Shown here in pieces: positions 26,326 through 35,881 of a stretch of DNA of 64,000 bases. The DNA comes from Pantoea allii (GTDB taxonomy: Bacteria; Pseudomonadota; Gammaproteobacteria; Enterobacterales; Enterobacteriaceae). The notes under the pieces are model-generated. The model was given only the letters and a program-made list of their open reading frames with translations. It was not told the DNA's origin and made no database searches. Position numbers and translations under genes: made by a program. The first letter of the stretch is position 1. Every line of letters starts with the position of its first letter. Location: assembly GCF_002307475.1 (NCBI RefSeq), contig NZ_NTMH01000002.1, positions 19,142 through 83,141 of the forward strand. Reading direction: 5' to 3'.

Positions 26326-26694
26326 TTATCGCAAATGCGACCAAAGCAGCGTTCCCCAGACAAAAAGGGCCAGTAATATTGCGATGAAAACGGCGGCGGA
26401 GCCCATGTCTTTTGCACGCCCAGCAAGAGGATGCCGCTCCTGACCGGTGCGGTCTACCACCGCTTCTATGGCACTGTTCAGGACTTCAACAATAATCACC
26501 AGTACGACAGAGCCAATCATCAGGATGCGCGAAACGCTATCGACATCCAGCCAGCAGGCCAGGATAATCGCTACCAGTGCGGTAACCGCTTCCTGACGGA
26601 AAGCAGCTTCATGCTGCCAGGCAGCACGAAGACCTTGCCATGAATAGCCCGCAGCTTTCACAATTCGGTTAAGGCCGGTGACATTATTTGTCAT
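26326..26694 (-). CDS. dgkA: Diacylglycerol kinase
   Basis: 122-residue trimeric inner-membrane kinase that returns diacylglycerol from membrane-oligosaccharide synthesis to phosphatidic acid. Three transmembrane helices; the catalytic segment [20 protein letters not shown] contains Glu70, Asn73 and Glu77 (Glu69/Asn72/Glu76 in E. coli). N-terminal amphipathic helix [16 protein letters not shown]. Divergent from plsB, as in E. coli. Confidence 0.97.
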   Translation of the reverse strand: MTNNVTGLNRIVKAAGYSWQGLRAAWQHEAAFRQEAVTALVAIILACWLDVDSVSRILMIGSVVLVIIVEVLNSAIEAVVDRTGQERHPLAGRAKDMGSAAVFIAILLALFVWGTLLWSHLR

Positions 26695-26813
26695 AATAAA
26701 GGAACTCTTTTCAAAGGATTGACGTCAATATTGGGCAGCGCACAATTGTCGCTGTCACAGATTTTTGCTGCGCTTTCTGATAAGCTTGCGCCGCTTTGCT
26801 AACAAGAGGCTTC

Positions 26814-29249
26814 ATGTTGTCTATGTCAGGTTGGCGTATACTTTTTTATAAATTACTGAATTTACCCCTGTCGTTTCTGGTAAAGAGTAAGGCCATTCCG
26901 GCCGATCCCGTATCCGAACATGGGCTGGACCCAACCCGGCCTATTATGTATGTCCTGCCTTATGATTCAAAGGCCGATCTCCTGACTTTGCGCGCGCAGT
27001 GCATCAGGCACGAGCTGCCCGATCCGCTTTCGCCGCTGGAGATTGACGGGGCCTTGCTGCCGCGTCATGTTTTTATCCACGATGGCCCACGCGTGTTTCC
27101 CTATTTCGTGCCCAGCGTCGAGTCGGTAAAAATCTTCCACGAGTATCTCGATCTGCACCGCAGTAACCCTGAGCTTGATATCCAGATGTTACCGGTTTCC
27201 GTCATGTTCGGCCGCGCACCCGGCCGGGAAGTGCAGGGAGAAGATAATCCGCCTCATTTACGTTTGTTAAATGGGGTACAAAAATTCTTTGCTGTGCTCT
27301 GGCATGGTCGCGACAGTTTTGTGCGCTTCTCGCCAACCGTTTCCCTGCGTCGGATGGCGACTGAACACGGTACGGATAAATCAATTGCGCAAAAGCTGGC
27401 CCGGGTCGCTCGTATCCACTTTGCCCGTCAGCGTCTGGCGGCGGTCGGTCCGCGCCTGCCTGCGCGTCAGGATTTGTTCAATCGCCTGCTGCAATCGAAA
27501 GCGATAGAAAAAGCGGTAGAAGACGAAGCCCGCAGCAAGAAGGTTTCGCATGAAAAGGCCCAGCAAAACGCCGTTGAAATGATGGAGGAGATTGCCGCCA
27601 ACTTCTCCTACGAAGCGATTCGCGTCACGGATCGCGTGATGGGTTGGCTCTGGAGTCGACTTTATCAGGGCATCAACGTCAACGGCGGTGAGCGCGTTCG
27701 TCAGCTGGCTCAGGACGGTCATGAAATTGTTTATGTGCCCTGCCACCGCAGCCATATGGATTACCTGTTGCTGTCTTACGTGCTGTATCACCAGGGGCTG
27801 GTCCCGCCGCACATCGCCGCCGGTATTAACCTGAACTTCTGGCCTGCCGGGCCGATTTTCCGCCGTCTGGGTGCCTTCTTTATTCGCCGGACCTTTAAAG
27901 GCAACAAGCTCTATGCCACCGTCTTCCGTGAATACCTGGGTGAACTCTTTACCCGTGGCTATTCCGTGGAGTACTTCGTGGAAGGGGGCCGTTCACGTAC
28001 CGGCCGGCTGTTAGATCCGAAAACCGGCACGCTGTCCATGACGCTGCAGGCCATGCTACGCGGCGGCACGCGCCCTATCACGTTAGTGCCTATATACATC
28101 GGTTACGAACATGTCATGGAAGTGGGCACCTATGCGAAAGAGCTTCGCGGTGCCACGAAAGAGAAAGAAGGCTTCATGCAGATGGTGCGCGGCTTACGTA
28201 AGCTGCGCAATCTCGGTCAGGGTTACGTGAACTTTGGCGAGCCGCTACCGCTGATAAATTATTTGAATAAGCACGTTCCTGAATGGCGCGATGCTATCGA
28301 TCCTATTGAAGCACAGCGTCCCGGCTGGTTGACCCCGGCGGCGAACGATATCGCGGCCACCATCATGGTGCGTATTAACGAAGCTGGCGCGGCGAATGCC
28401 ATGAACCTGTGCGTTACCGCTCTGCTTGCTTCGCGTCAGCGCTCTTTGACCCGCGAGCAGTTGATTGAGCAACTGGAGTGCTATACCCAGTTGCTGCGCA
28501 ACGTGCCCTACTCGCCGGATGCCACCTTGCCCGACATGTCTGCCGAAGCCCTGCTGGATCATGCGCTCAGCATGAACAAATTCGAGAGTGAAAAAGACAG
28601 TATTGGTGACATTATTATTCTGCCGCGCGAGCAGGCGGTACTGATGACCTACTACCGTAATAACATTCATCATATGCTGGTCATGCCGTCGCTGATTGCG
28701 GCGATTGTGCAGCAGCATCGCAACCTGAGCGAAGCCGAACTGCTGCGTCAGGTCAGCCTGATCTATCCCATGCTGAAGAGCGAGCTGTTCCTGCGCTGGA
28801 GCCATGATCAGCTGCCGCAGCTACTGACTAACTTATGTCAGGAACTGACGCGTCAGGGGCTGATTACCGTTGAGGCAGGTCTGTTGTCGTTTAACACCGC
28901 GCGTTACCGTACGCTTCAACTGCTGGCCGCCGGTGTGCGTGAGACGCTGCAGCGTTACGCCATCACCTTCTCGATTCTTAGCGCCAAGCCCACCATTAAC
29001 CGGGGCACGCTGGAAAAAGAGAGCCGTACCCTGGCGCAGCGCCTGAGCGTGTTGCACGGGATCAATGCGCCGGAGTTCTTTGATAAAGCGGTGTTCTCCT
29101 CACTCGTGCTCACGCTGCGTGATGAAGGTTATATCAGCGACAGCGGTGATGCCGACGTGGCGCAGACGCTGGCGACCTGGCACATCCTGGCTGACCTGGT
29201 CACCAGCGATGTACGCATGACCATCGAAAGCGCCGTGGCGCACGATTAG
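26814..29249 (+). CDS. plsB: Glycerol-3-phosphate acyltransferase
   Basis: 811-residue membrane-associated enzyme making lysophosphatidic acid, the first step of phospholipid synthesis. Acyltransferase blocks: I, HRSHMD with His311 and Asp316; [57 protein letters not shown]. The ATG at 26814 has AAGAGG 4 nt upstream; the ATG at 26823 gives the MSGW start used for E. coli and is equally possible. E. coli PlsB has 807 residues. A strong terminator follows. Confidence 0.97.
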   Translation: MLSMSGWRILFYKLLNLPLSFLVKSKAIPADPVSEHGLDPTRPIMYVLPYDSKADLLTLRAQCIRHELPDPLSPLEIDGALLPRHVFIHDGPRVFPYFVPSVESVKIFHEYLDLHRSNPELDIQMLPVSVMFGRAPGREVQGEDNPPHLRLLNGVQKFFAVLWHGRDSFVRFSPTVSLRRMATEHGTDKSIAQKLARVARIHFARQRLAAVGPRLPARQDLFNRLLQSKAIEKAVEDEARSKKVSHEKAQQNAVEMMEEIAANFSYEAIRVTDRVMGWLWSRLYQGINVNGGERVRQLAQDGHEIVYVPCHRSHMDYLLLSYVLYHQGLVPPHIAAGINLNFWPAGPIFRRLGAFFIRRTFKGNKLYATVFREYLGELFTRGYSVEYFVEGGRSRTGRLLDPKTGTLSMTLQAMLRGGTRPITLVPIYIGYEHVMEVGTYAKELRGATKEKEGFMQMVRGLRKLRNLGQGYVNFGEPLPLINYLNKHVPEWRDAIDPIEAQRPGWLTPAANDIAATIMVRINEAGAANAMNLCVTALLASRQRSLTREQLIEQLECYTQLLRNVPYSPDATLPDMSAEALLDHALSMNKFESEKDSIGDIIILPREQAVLMTYYRNNIHHMLVMPSLIAAIVQQHRNLSEAELLRQVSLIYPMLKSELFLRWSHDQLPQLLTNLCQELTRQGLITVEAGLLSFNTARYRTLQLLAAGVRETLQRYAITFSILSAKPTINRGTLEKESRTLAQRLSVLHGINAPEFFDKAVFSSLVLTLRDEGYISDSGDADVAQTLATWHILADLVTSDVRMTIESAVAHD

Positions 29250-29263
29250 CGGATCAGTGAAGA

Positions 29264-29296
29264 CGAAAAAGGCGACCTTGCAGGTCGCCTTTTTTA
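29264..29296 (+). terminator. plsB terminator
   Basis: A5, GGCGACCT (29271-29278), TGC loop, AGGTCGCC (29282-29289), then a T-run. Confidence 0.95.
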
Positions 29297-29377
29297 TTCG
29301 CGTTTAAACACCACCCTCAAACCTGCATTAACGCATCCTTCCGTCTGCAGGCTGGCAGGCGTGGCTCGCCGCGCCTG

Positions 29378-30262
29378 TTACAGCAGTTGTAAGAACGGCG
29401 GCGTATTCATCAGCACGCCCAGAAACAGAACCAGTCCCACATAGTTGTTATTCAGGAAGGCGCGGAAACAGGCCTGACGATCGCGCTGCGCAATCAGCTT
29501 TTGCTGATAAACAAATAACCCACCAGCCAGTAATAGCGTCCAGTAAAACGCGCCGTTCAGATCCAGCATCGTCCCCACCAGCGCCATCAACACCAACGTA
29601 GACAACTGCAGCAGACCAATAATCAATTTGTCGTAGCGACCAAACAGTATCGCCGTGGACTTAACGCCTATCTTCAGGTCATCCTCGCGATCAACCATGG
29701 CATATTGCGTATCGTAGGCCACCGTCCAGCAAATGTTTGCCAGGAATACCAGCCAACAGACCAGAGGTAAGGACTCACTAACTGCTGCCCATGCCATGGG
29801 GATCGCCCAGCCAAAGGCCGCGCCTAACACCACCTGGGGCAGATGCGTATATCGCTTCATAAACGGATAGACCCAGGCCAGCGCCAGGCCCACGACCGAG
29901 AGCATAATGGTCATCAGGTTCATGCTCAGTACCAGGGCAAACGCAATCAGCCCCAACACCACAAACAGCATTTTGGCTTCTTTCGCCGTCACGGCACCGC
30001 TTGCCAGCGGCCGGTTCCTGGTGCGCTCAACGTGCCCGTCTACCTTACGGTCGGCATAATCATTGATCACACAGCCCGCAGCGCGCATCACAAAGACACC
30101 CGCGACAAACACCGCCAGTGTCGGCAGCGGTGGGATGGTCATCTTTGCCAGCCAGAGTGCCCACAGCGTTGGCCATAACAGCAGTAAAGCACCGATCGGT
30201 TTATCGATTCGCATCAGGCGGCTGTAAGCCTGCCATTTCGTCATTTTTTGTGTGTTTTGCAC
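29378..30262 (-). CDS. ubiA: 4-hydroxybenzoate octaprenyltransferase
   Basis: 294-residue polytopic prenyltransferase of ubiquinone biosynthesis, joining the polyprenyl chain to 4-hydroxybenzoate. The two Asp-rich motifs are present: [23 protein letters not shown] near residue 67 and [21 protein letters not shown] near 184. Start taken as GTG at 30262 behind AAGGG; an ATG at 30244 is the alternative. It lies 11 nt downstream of ubiC on the same strand, so ubiCA is an operon as in E. coli. Confidence 0.96.
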   Translation of the reverse strand: MQNTQKMTKWQAYSRLMRIDKPIGALLLLWPTLWALWLAKMTIPPLPTLAVFVAGVFVMRAAGCVINDYADRKVDGHVERTRNRPLASGAVTAKEAKMLFVVLGLIAFALVLSMNLMTIMLSVVGLALAWVYPFMKRYTHLPQVVLGAAFGWAIPMAWAAVSESLPLVCWLVFLANICWTVAYDTQYAMVDREDDLKIGVKSTAILFGRYDKLIIGLLQLSTLVLMALVGTMLDLNGAFYWTLLLAGGLFVYQQKLIAQRDRQACFRAFLNNNYVGLVLFLGVLMNTPPFLQLL

Positions 30263-30273
30263 AGGTCAAACCC

Positions 30274-30786
30274 TTAACCTTGATCACGATAGACCGGCGA
30301 TGCCGGTAAAAACAGTTCCGTTAACAGTAGCGGCTTACCCGACAGCCGCAGCCGGGACCGGCGTCCCCAGAGCGTTTCAACGCTGCCAGGCTCAATAAAA
30401 TCGCGGGTAAGCGTTGAAGAGGAGAACAGGTAACGTCCCAGAGGTCGCGTACCGAGTTGCTGTAACATGGTTTCCGGGCCGTTGAGGGTACTTTCAGGCA
30501 CCAGCGTGCGTCCCGCCAGCCACGGCTGCTCATCTCCGTAGAGAATCACTTCACGCAGCCAGAAACGCTGGTCTGCAGGTAATAACGCGCCTTCGTCGCC
30601 TAATTCGTCAGCATCGATAAAGCCTTCGCGTACAGGTTCCACCCTGACCTTCTGGCAATGCTGTTCGAAACGTCGCGTCATGGAGTCCTCCTCCATCAGC
30701 CAGTCACGAAGCGGTTGCGTAAATGCGGCATCGTCCAGCGCCAGCCAGGTGAGTGAACGTAATAAACGGAGCGGGTCTTGCGTCAT
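30274..30786 (-). CDS. ubiC: Chorismate pyruvate-lyase
   Basis: 170-residue enzyme converting chorismate to 4-hydroxybenzoate plus pyruvate, the entry step of ubiquinone synthesis. Conserved positions: R76-type site in [34 protein letters not shown], and the C-terminal [22 protein letters not shown] with the catalytic Glu. Start ATG at 30786 follows GGGGGAAAG. In E. coli this gene neighbours the mal region; here psiE is directly upstream. Confidence 0.95.
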   Translation of the reverse strand: MTQDPLRLLRSLTWLALDDAAFTQPLRDWLMEEDSMTRRFEQHCQKVRVEPVREGFIDADELGDEGALLPADQRFWLREVILYGDEQPWLAGRTLVPESTLNGPETMLQQLGTRPLGRYLFSSSTLTRDFIEPGSVETLWGRRSRLRLSGKPLLLTELFLPASPVYRDQG

Positions 30787-30869
30787 GGCACTTTCCCCCA
30801 AAAATTTTCAGAGAGGTAGTTTAGCGCAGAGCGATACGAGGAACACCGTCCTGAATGCTGACGGCTTCG

Positions 30870-31280
30870 TTACTCGCGTTTAAGCCGGTTACTGTTTGCC
30901 AGCCACAGGGTGATAACCAGCACCAGGATGGCCGCGGAATAACATAACGTATCAATGGGATTTTTATGGTCGACGATAATCAGCCTGATGATGGCGGTAA
31001 TCCCGATGTACACAAAGTAGCGTAAAGGGAAATGGTAGCCCGACTGGAAGTACTTCACGATGAGTGCAATAAATTCGAAGTAGAGAAAATAAATCACAAT
31101 GCCGTCAATCAGCAGGTAGGACGACGCCTGCTCACCGGTGCTAAACAGGACATTGGCTAAGTGGACTGTCTCTTTGCCCAAAAACACCATCAAAATCACC
31201 GCCAGGATCAGCAGTCCCGCGTTCAGTACCCACTGCATCAGGCGCGCAATCTTCTGTGCTACCGGGTTTTTGTCACTCAT
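30870..31280 (-). CDS. psiE: Phosphate-starvation-inducible protein PsiE
   Basis: 136-residue inner-membrane protein with four hydrophobic segments, same length as E. coli PsiE. The stretch [41 protein letters not shown] is nearly invariant between the two, and the end is NSNRLKRE. Function unknown; the E. coli gene responds to phosphate starvation and cAMP-CRP. Start at 31280 follows GAGGCGTGAG. A perfect CRP site lies 50 bp upstream. It is placed next to ubiC because the mal genes are absent. Confidence 0.95.
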   Translation of the reverse strand: MSDKNPVAQKIARLMQWVLNAGLLILAVILMVFLGKETVHLANVLFSTGEQASSYLLIDGIVIYFLYFEFIALIVKYFQSGYHFPLRYFVYIGITAIIRLIIVDHKNPIDTLCYSAAILVLVITLWLANSNRLKRE

Positions 31281-31942
31281 CTCACGCCTCAAAAATTAAA
31301 TGGGGTTTTATTGGCGCTATCATGCGTGAGTGTGACCTAAATCACAATATAGCCGTCAGGCTTACCGCACCCGCAGCCTTTCCGCCTCCCAATGTGACAT
31401 GAGCAAGGCTTATCAATGAACGCCATAACCCCAGAAAGATCAAGATCATAAAGCAAGAACAGCGCGGGTGAGGATGGATGTTTTCACGCACATCGCGTGC
31501 CAACTGCGGCCGTTGCTACGCCTGACGCCGGTTATCCCCTTATGACTGCCTGGTTGATTCCACCTGTTGGTAAAGCCTGTCATCCCTTTTTCACATGTGA
31601 GGGCTACATTGACTCGGTTTTGGCGACCGAATGATCCAGACCAGGTTTTAGCCCGACACCGTTCAGCTCTACGCATTCACTGCCTTATGTAGCGGTATTG
31701 CCTGTATCGACTGGCGGCTAATCAGGCGAAGCGCCAGCGCATAAGACGCGATGCGGCCGGGAAAAGGCATTTAACCCACTCCGTTTTCGCAGAAAAGTTT
31801 GTGTGTACTTACAATCAAAAAAGCTATTGATAAACCTTGATATTTCACGATGAGCGAAACAATAACGCTGCATCAGACAACCCAATAGTGCCCTGTTAAG
31901 AGTACCGACGCGCACAACCTAAGCCACAGTAAGGAGAACAGC
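31281..31942. other. Long intergenic region between psiE and the phosphodiesterase gene
   Basis: 662 bp between divergent genes. It holds the psiE CRP site (31331-31346) and an AT-rich stretch near 31790-31860 that could carry a plus-strand promoter. The middle (about 31440-31690) is GC-balanced, with a 76-codon minus-strand frame that lacks a ribosome site; I do not call it a gene, but its non-random look is listed as a finding. Confidence 0.5.
31331..31346. promoter_or_regulatory. CRP site upstream of psiE
   Basis: TGTGACCTAAATCACA has both TGTGA and TCACA half-sites intact with the 6-nt spacer. Located 50 bp before the psiE start, consistent with known cAMP-CRP control of psiE in E. coli. 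Confidence 0.78.
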
Positions 31943-32755
31943 ATGAAAACGATTCTGGTGATTCTGGACGGCCTGAGTCATCACGTGGCACAACACGCTA
32001 TGGGCTACCTGCATGCAGAATGTGCCCATGGCAAAGGCCATTACTACAGCCTGAATTGTGCGCTGCCTTCGTTGTCACGTCCGCTGTATGAGTGCATTCT
32101 GACCGGCGTCGCACCGGTGGAAAGCGGGGTTATTCATAACGATGTCAACCGCATGAGCCACGAACGCAGTGTGTTTCACTATGCGCGTGACGCCGGGCTG
32201 ACCACCGCCGCCGCCGCTTACCACTGGATAAGCGAACTGTATAACCGCACGCCCTTCGAACCGGCCCGCGATCGTCACACGGACGCCCCGACGCTGCCTG
32301 TTCAGTTTGGGCACTTTTACTCCGACGACGGCTATCCCGATTCCCACCTGTTTGAAGATGCCGAAAGCCTGCGGTTACGTTACAACCCGGACTTCCTGCT
32401 GATTCATCCGATGAATATCGATCATGCCGGTCATCAGCATGGCCTGTCTTCTGCCGCGTACCGCAACAGGGCGCGCATGGCAGATGGTTATCTGTCACAG
32501 TGGATGCCAGGCTGGCTGGCAGAAGGCTATCAGGTCATGGTTACCGCCGACCACGGCATGAACGATGACCGTTCGCATGGTGGCATGTTGCCAGAAGAAA
32601 CGACCGTTCCCCTGTTTGTATTTGGTGAAGGCTTCTCGCGAAAGGCCGGGCTGGCCCCGCAACAAACCGAACTCTGCGGCATCCTGTGTTCGCTGCTCGG
32701 CGTCACACATGATAAGTCGGTCCATCGCGCCTTGCTGGCGGGTTCAGCGTCCTGA
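31943..32755 (+). CDS. Alkaline-phosphatase-superfamily phosphodiesterase/pyrophosphatase
   Basis: 270-residue cytoplasmic protein of the type I phosphodiesterase/nucleotide pyrophosphatase fold (PF01663-like). Metal and catalytic residues fit the superfamily: Asp9 (ILDGLSH), nucleophile Ser45 or Ser43 in LPSLSRP, Asp160 and His164 in NIDHAGHQHG, Asp203-His204 in TADHGMND, and His212. No signal peptide, unlike secreted phosphatases. It stands alone between long non-coding stretches, without the ABC-transporter partners many homologues have, so the substrate is open. Start follows AAGGAG. Confidence 0.82.
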   Translation: MKTILVILDGLSHHVAQHAMGYLHAECAHGKGHYYSLNCALPSLSRPLYECILTGVAPVESGVIHNDVNRMSHERSVFHYARDAGLTTAAAAYHWISELYNRTPFEPARDRHTDAPTLPVQFGHFYSDDGYPDSHLFEDAESLRLRYNPDFLLIHPMNIDHAGHQHGLSSAAYRNRARMADGYLSQWMPGWLAEGYQVMVTADHGMNDDRSHGGMLPEETTVPLFVFGEGFSRKAGLAPQQTELCGILCSLLGVTHDKSVHRALLAGSAS

Positions 32756-33168
32756 CGTTAACGCGCTGAAGACCGGGCAGAGAACGTACAGGTTTCCACA
32801 TTCCCGCCGCGCGGGGTCATCATGAACCGCAGCGGCACCTCACCCTGGACAGACGGCGGCCGTCTTCCGCTTCAGTGCTGTTAAAACGGGCGGCCTCGTC
32901 TTGTCTGTAGCCAGTCTTTCCACCGTGGATATTCGTTCAGTCCTGTCTCAGGCGTGCGCAATCAGGAAGGTGAGCGACGTGCGCCGGGTTGGATTTATCC
33001 ATGCAGATCAGTAGAGTAGTCTACATTTAAAGATGTCGACATTGCGCAGGTTGCTTAAAACACTGAAAAAAATTGCGCAGCGTCCGGTAGCCACGTTCTC
33101 AGATTGCGCTTTCCATCAGGCTGGCAATCTGCACCGCCTGAAGCCTGATGGTTGAGGAGCGACTATAC
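32756..33168. other. Intergenic region before yjbB
   Basis: 413 bp without a credible gene. An ATG at 33148 in frame with yjbB exists but lacks a ribosome site. The only likely content is the yjbB promoter in the AT-richer part near 33010-33075. Confidence 0.45.
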
Positions 33169-34794
33169 GTGTTAACCCTGCTTAACTTACTCTCTGCCGT
33201 TGCGCTTCTGGTATGGGGCACACATATTACCCGCTCCGGGATTATGCGCGTGTATGGTGCCGATTTGCGCCGGGTACTCAGCCGCAGCGTGGAAAAGAAA
33301 CCCATGGCGTTTCTTGCCGGCGTTGGCGTCACCATGCTGGTGCAAAGCAGCAATGCCACCACGCTACTGGTGACGTCATTCGTTGCTCAAAACCTGGTGA
33401 GCCTGACGCCTGCGCTGGTGGTGATATTGGGGGCGGATGTCGGCACGGCCATTATGGCGCGCATCCTGACGTTTGATCTCTCCTGGCTTTCACCGCTATT
33501 TATCTTTTTCGGCGTGGTCTTTTTCATCAGCCGCAAGCAAACCCGGGCCGGACAGCTCGGCCGCACCAGCATTGGTCTGGGACTCATCCTGCTGGCACTG
33601 CAACTGATTGTCGAAGCCGCCAAACCCATTACTCAGGCATCCGGCGTACAGGTACTGTTCTCCAGCTTAACCGGTGACGTGATGCTGGACGCCCTGCTCG
33701 GGGCCGTCTTTGCCATTATCAGCTACTCAAGCCTGGCGGCGGTGCTGATTACGGCCACGCTCACCGCAACCGGCGTAATCGCCTTTAAAGTAGCGCTGTG
33801 TCTGGTGATTGGCGCTAACCTTGGCAGCGGTCTACTGGCCGTCATCAATGGCAGTGGTTCCAACGCAGCCGGTAAACGCGTGGCGATGGGCAGCCTGCTG
33901 TTCAAGTTGATTGGCTGCGTGATTATTCTGCCCTTTGTCGATCCGCTGGCAGTGTGGCTGGATAAGCTGCCGGTAAATGACGAAGAGCTGGTGATCTTCT
34001 TTCATGTCTTCTACAACCTGATTCGCTGTGTGGTGATGGTGCCGTTTGCCGACGCCATGGCGCGCCTGTGTTGCCGACTGATCGCTGACGATGCCGAAAG
34101 CGAGACGACGCTGAAGCCCAGGCATCTCGACAGCAGCGCGCTGGATACGCCAGCACTGGCGCTGGTCAATGCTGCACGTGAGGTGTTGCGCATGGGGGAT
34201 GTGCTGGAGCAGATGCTGGATACGTTTCTGCAAGTGGTGCGTGGAGAAGCCCGGGCGGAACGCAGGGTACGGCGGCTGGATGATGACGTGGATGTGCTGT
34301 ATACCGCCATCAAGCTTTATCTGGCGCGCATGCCCAAAGAGGACTTATCCGAGCAGGATTCCCGCCGCTGGGGGGAAATCATTGAAATGTCGCTGAACCT
34401 GGAACAGGCAGGCGATATCATCGAGCGCATGAGCGGCGATGTGGCCGACAAATCCCTTGCCGCGCGACGCACCTTTTCGCCAGAGGGGCTGAAAGAGCTG
34501 GAAGCATTACATGAACAGCTGATTGATAGCCTGCGGCTGAGCCTGTCGGTTTTTCTCTCCCACGACGTCACCAGCGCGAAGCGGCTGCGCCGCGCCAAGC
34601 ACCGTTTCCGCCTGAAAATACGCCGCAATTCCCACTCCCATGTTAACCGCCTGCATCAGCAGAACGTGCAGAGCATTGAAACCAGTTCGCTGCATCTGGG
34701 GTTGCTGGGTGATATGAAGCGGCTGAACTCGCTGTTTAGCGCGGTAGCCTACACGGTGCTGGAGCAGCCTGATGATGAGCGGGACGACGATTAA
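33169..34794 (+). CDS. yjbB: Na+/phosphate cotransporter-family protein YjbB
   Basis: 541-residue inner-membrane protein: N-terminal half with two Na/Pi-cotransporter repeats, each with a QSSNATT or SYSSLAAV-type motif (residues about 60 and 190), and a C-terminal cytoplasmic PhoU-like helical domain (about 340-520). E. coli YjbB (543 aa) has been linked to phosphate export. Start at GTG 33169 (MLTLLNLLSAVALLVWGTH) behind GAGGAG and equal to the E. coli start. A GC-rich hairpin follows the stop. Confidence 0.93.
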   Translation: MLTLLNLLSAVALLVWGTHITRSGIMRVYGADLRRVLSRSVEKKPMAFLAGVGVTMLVQSSNATTLLVTSFVAQNLVSLTPALVVILGADVGTAIMARILTFDLSWLSPLFIFFGVVFFISRKQTRAGQLGRTSIGLGLILLALQLIVEAAKPITQASGVQVLFSSLTGDVMLDALLGAVFAIISYSSLAAVLITATLTATGVIAFKVALCLVIGANLGSGLLAVINGSGSNAAGKRVAMGSLLFKLIGCVIILPFVDPLAVWLDKLPVNDEELVIFFHVFYNLIRCVVMVPFADAMARLCCRLIADDAESETTLKPRHLDSSALDTPALALVNAAREVLRMGDVLEQMLDTFLQVVRGEARAERRVRRLDDDVDVLYTAIKLYLARMPKEDLSEQDSRRWGEIIEMSLNLEQAGDIIERMSGDVADKSLAARRTFSPEGLKELEALHEQLIDSLRLSLSVFLSHDVTSAKRLRRAKHRFRLKIRRNSHSHVNRLHQQNVQSIETSSLHLGLLGDMKRLNSLFSAVAYTVLEQPDDERDDD

Positions 34795-34797
34795 CAT

Positions 34798-34819
34798 GCG
34801 GGGGCCGTTTGGCCCCCGC
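34798..34819 (+). terminator. Hairpin after yjbB
   Basis: GCGGGGGCC / GGCCCCCGC with GTTT loop, 3 nt after the yjbB stop. There is no clear T-run, so its efficiency as an intrinsic terminator is doubtful. It separates convergent yjbB and the PanS-like gene. Confidence 0.45.
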
Positions 34820-34843
34820 GAGGTCAGTTTCGCCCGCACAGCG

Positions 34844-35764
34844 TTACTTTTTTTTCTCGACCGGTTTGCCCGACCAGTAACCCGCAAGCAGCGAACCGGA
34901 CAGGTTATGCCAGACGGAGAACAAGGCACCCGGCAGCGCAGCCAGTGGGGAAAAGTAGAGTTTGCCCAGCGTTGCAGCCAGTCCGGAGTTTTGCATGCCG
35001 ACTTCCAGCGCCAGCGTGCGGCAGGTGGACTCATCGAAGCCAAACAGTTTCCCGCCCCAGTAACCTCCCAGCAGGCCAATGGCATTGTGCAAGATGACCG
35101 CAGCAATCACCATCGCCCCCACTGATCCAATAAAGCTCTGGCTGCCCGCCACCACGGCACTGATGATCAACAGAATACAGATCATGGAAAAGGCCGGAAG
35201 ATAAGGCTCGATCCGGCGTACCACGCTGTTCATGGTGTGATGGATGATCAAGCCTAACCCGATAGGGATCACGACGATCTTCACGATGCTCATTAACATC
35301 CCCGCGACATCAACCTGAATGTGCGTATCCACATAAAGGCGCGTCAGTAACGGCGTGGCAAACACGCCTACCAGCGCCGACACGGAAGAGATCGTGACGG
35401 AAAGCGCCACATCGCCCTTAGCCAGATAAATCATCACGTTAGAGGCGGTGCCGCTGGCAACGCTGCCAACCAGAATCATGCCTGCAGAGAGATCGGGCGG
35501 CATATGAAACAGCTTAGCCAGTGCCCAGGCCGCCAGTGGCATCACCAGATAGTGTAAAAAGGTCCCGGCGATTACCGGCGCCGGGCGCGTCAGTACGCGT
35601 TTAAAATCGTCAATATTCAGCGTCACGCCCATGCCAAACATAATCAGCATCAGCAGATACACCACCCACGGACCGATGCCAAGAAAGGTCGTGGGTGAGT
35701 AGTAGGCAGCCGCAGATAACAGGACGGCCCACAGAGGAAACAAGCGAGTTAAGGTGGCGAGCAT
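34844..35764 (-). CDS. BASS-family transporter, PanS-like
   Basis: 306-residue membrane protein of the bile acid:sodium symporter fold with about ten helices. Signature stretches: [19 protein letters not shown] near residue 40, [28 protein letters not shown] near 100 (the unwound-helix ligand site), and [20 protein letters not shown] near 255. Salmonella PanS of this family moves ketopantoate/pantoate; I call the present gene PanS-like by overall resemblance only. It has no E. coli counterpart at this locus. The lysC terminator lies upstream, so it needs its own promoter. Confidence 0.75.
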   Translation of the reverse strand: MLATLTRLFPLWAVLLSAAAYYSPTTFLGIGPWVVYLLMLIMFGMGVTLNIDDFKRVLTRPAPVIAGTFLHYLVMPLAAWALAKLFHMPPDLSAGMILVGSVASGTASNVMIYLAKGDVALSVTISSVSALVGVFATPLLTRLYVDTHIQVDVAGMLMSIVKIVVIPIGLGLIIHHTMNSVVRRIEPYLPAFSMICILLIISAVVAGSQSFIGSVGAMVIAAVILHNAIGLLGGYWGGKLFGFDESTCRTLALEVGMQNSGLAATLGKLYFSPLAALPGALFSVWHNLSGSLLAGYWSGKPVEKKK

Positions 35765-35833
35765 GAACAGACATCCTTATAAGCAAGTGAGGGATTACTG
35801 TGAAAGAACGCGTTGCCGTTCAGCAGCTGGTCA

Positions 35834-35860
35834 TTAAAAAGCCGGACAATGTCCGGCTTC
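35834..35860 (-). terminator. lysC terminator
   Basis: On the minus strand AAGCCGGAC, ATT loop, GTCCGGC, TTTTTAATGA; 22 nt after the lysC stop. It separates lysC from the PanS-like gene. Confidence 0.9.
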
Positions 35861-35881
35861 AAACTTATCCTGGCGATGCGC

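Noticed and set aside
33148..33168. ATG at 33148 as yjbB start
   Set aside because: No Shine-Dalgarno; the GTG at 33169 behind GAGGAG gives the E. coli-like N-terminus.
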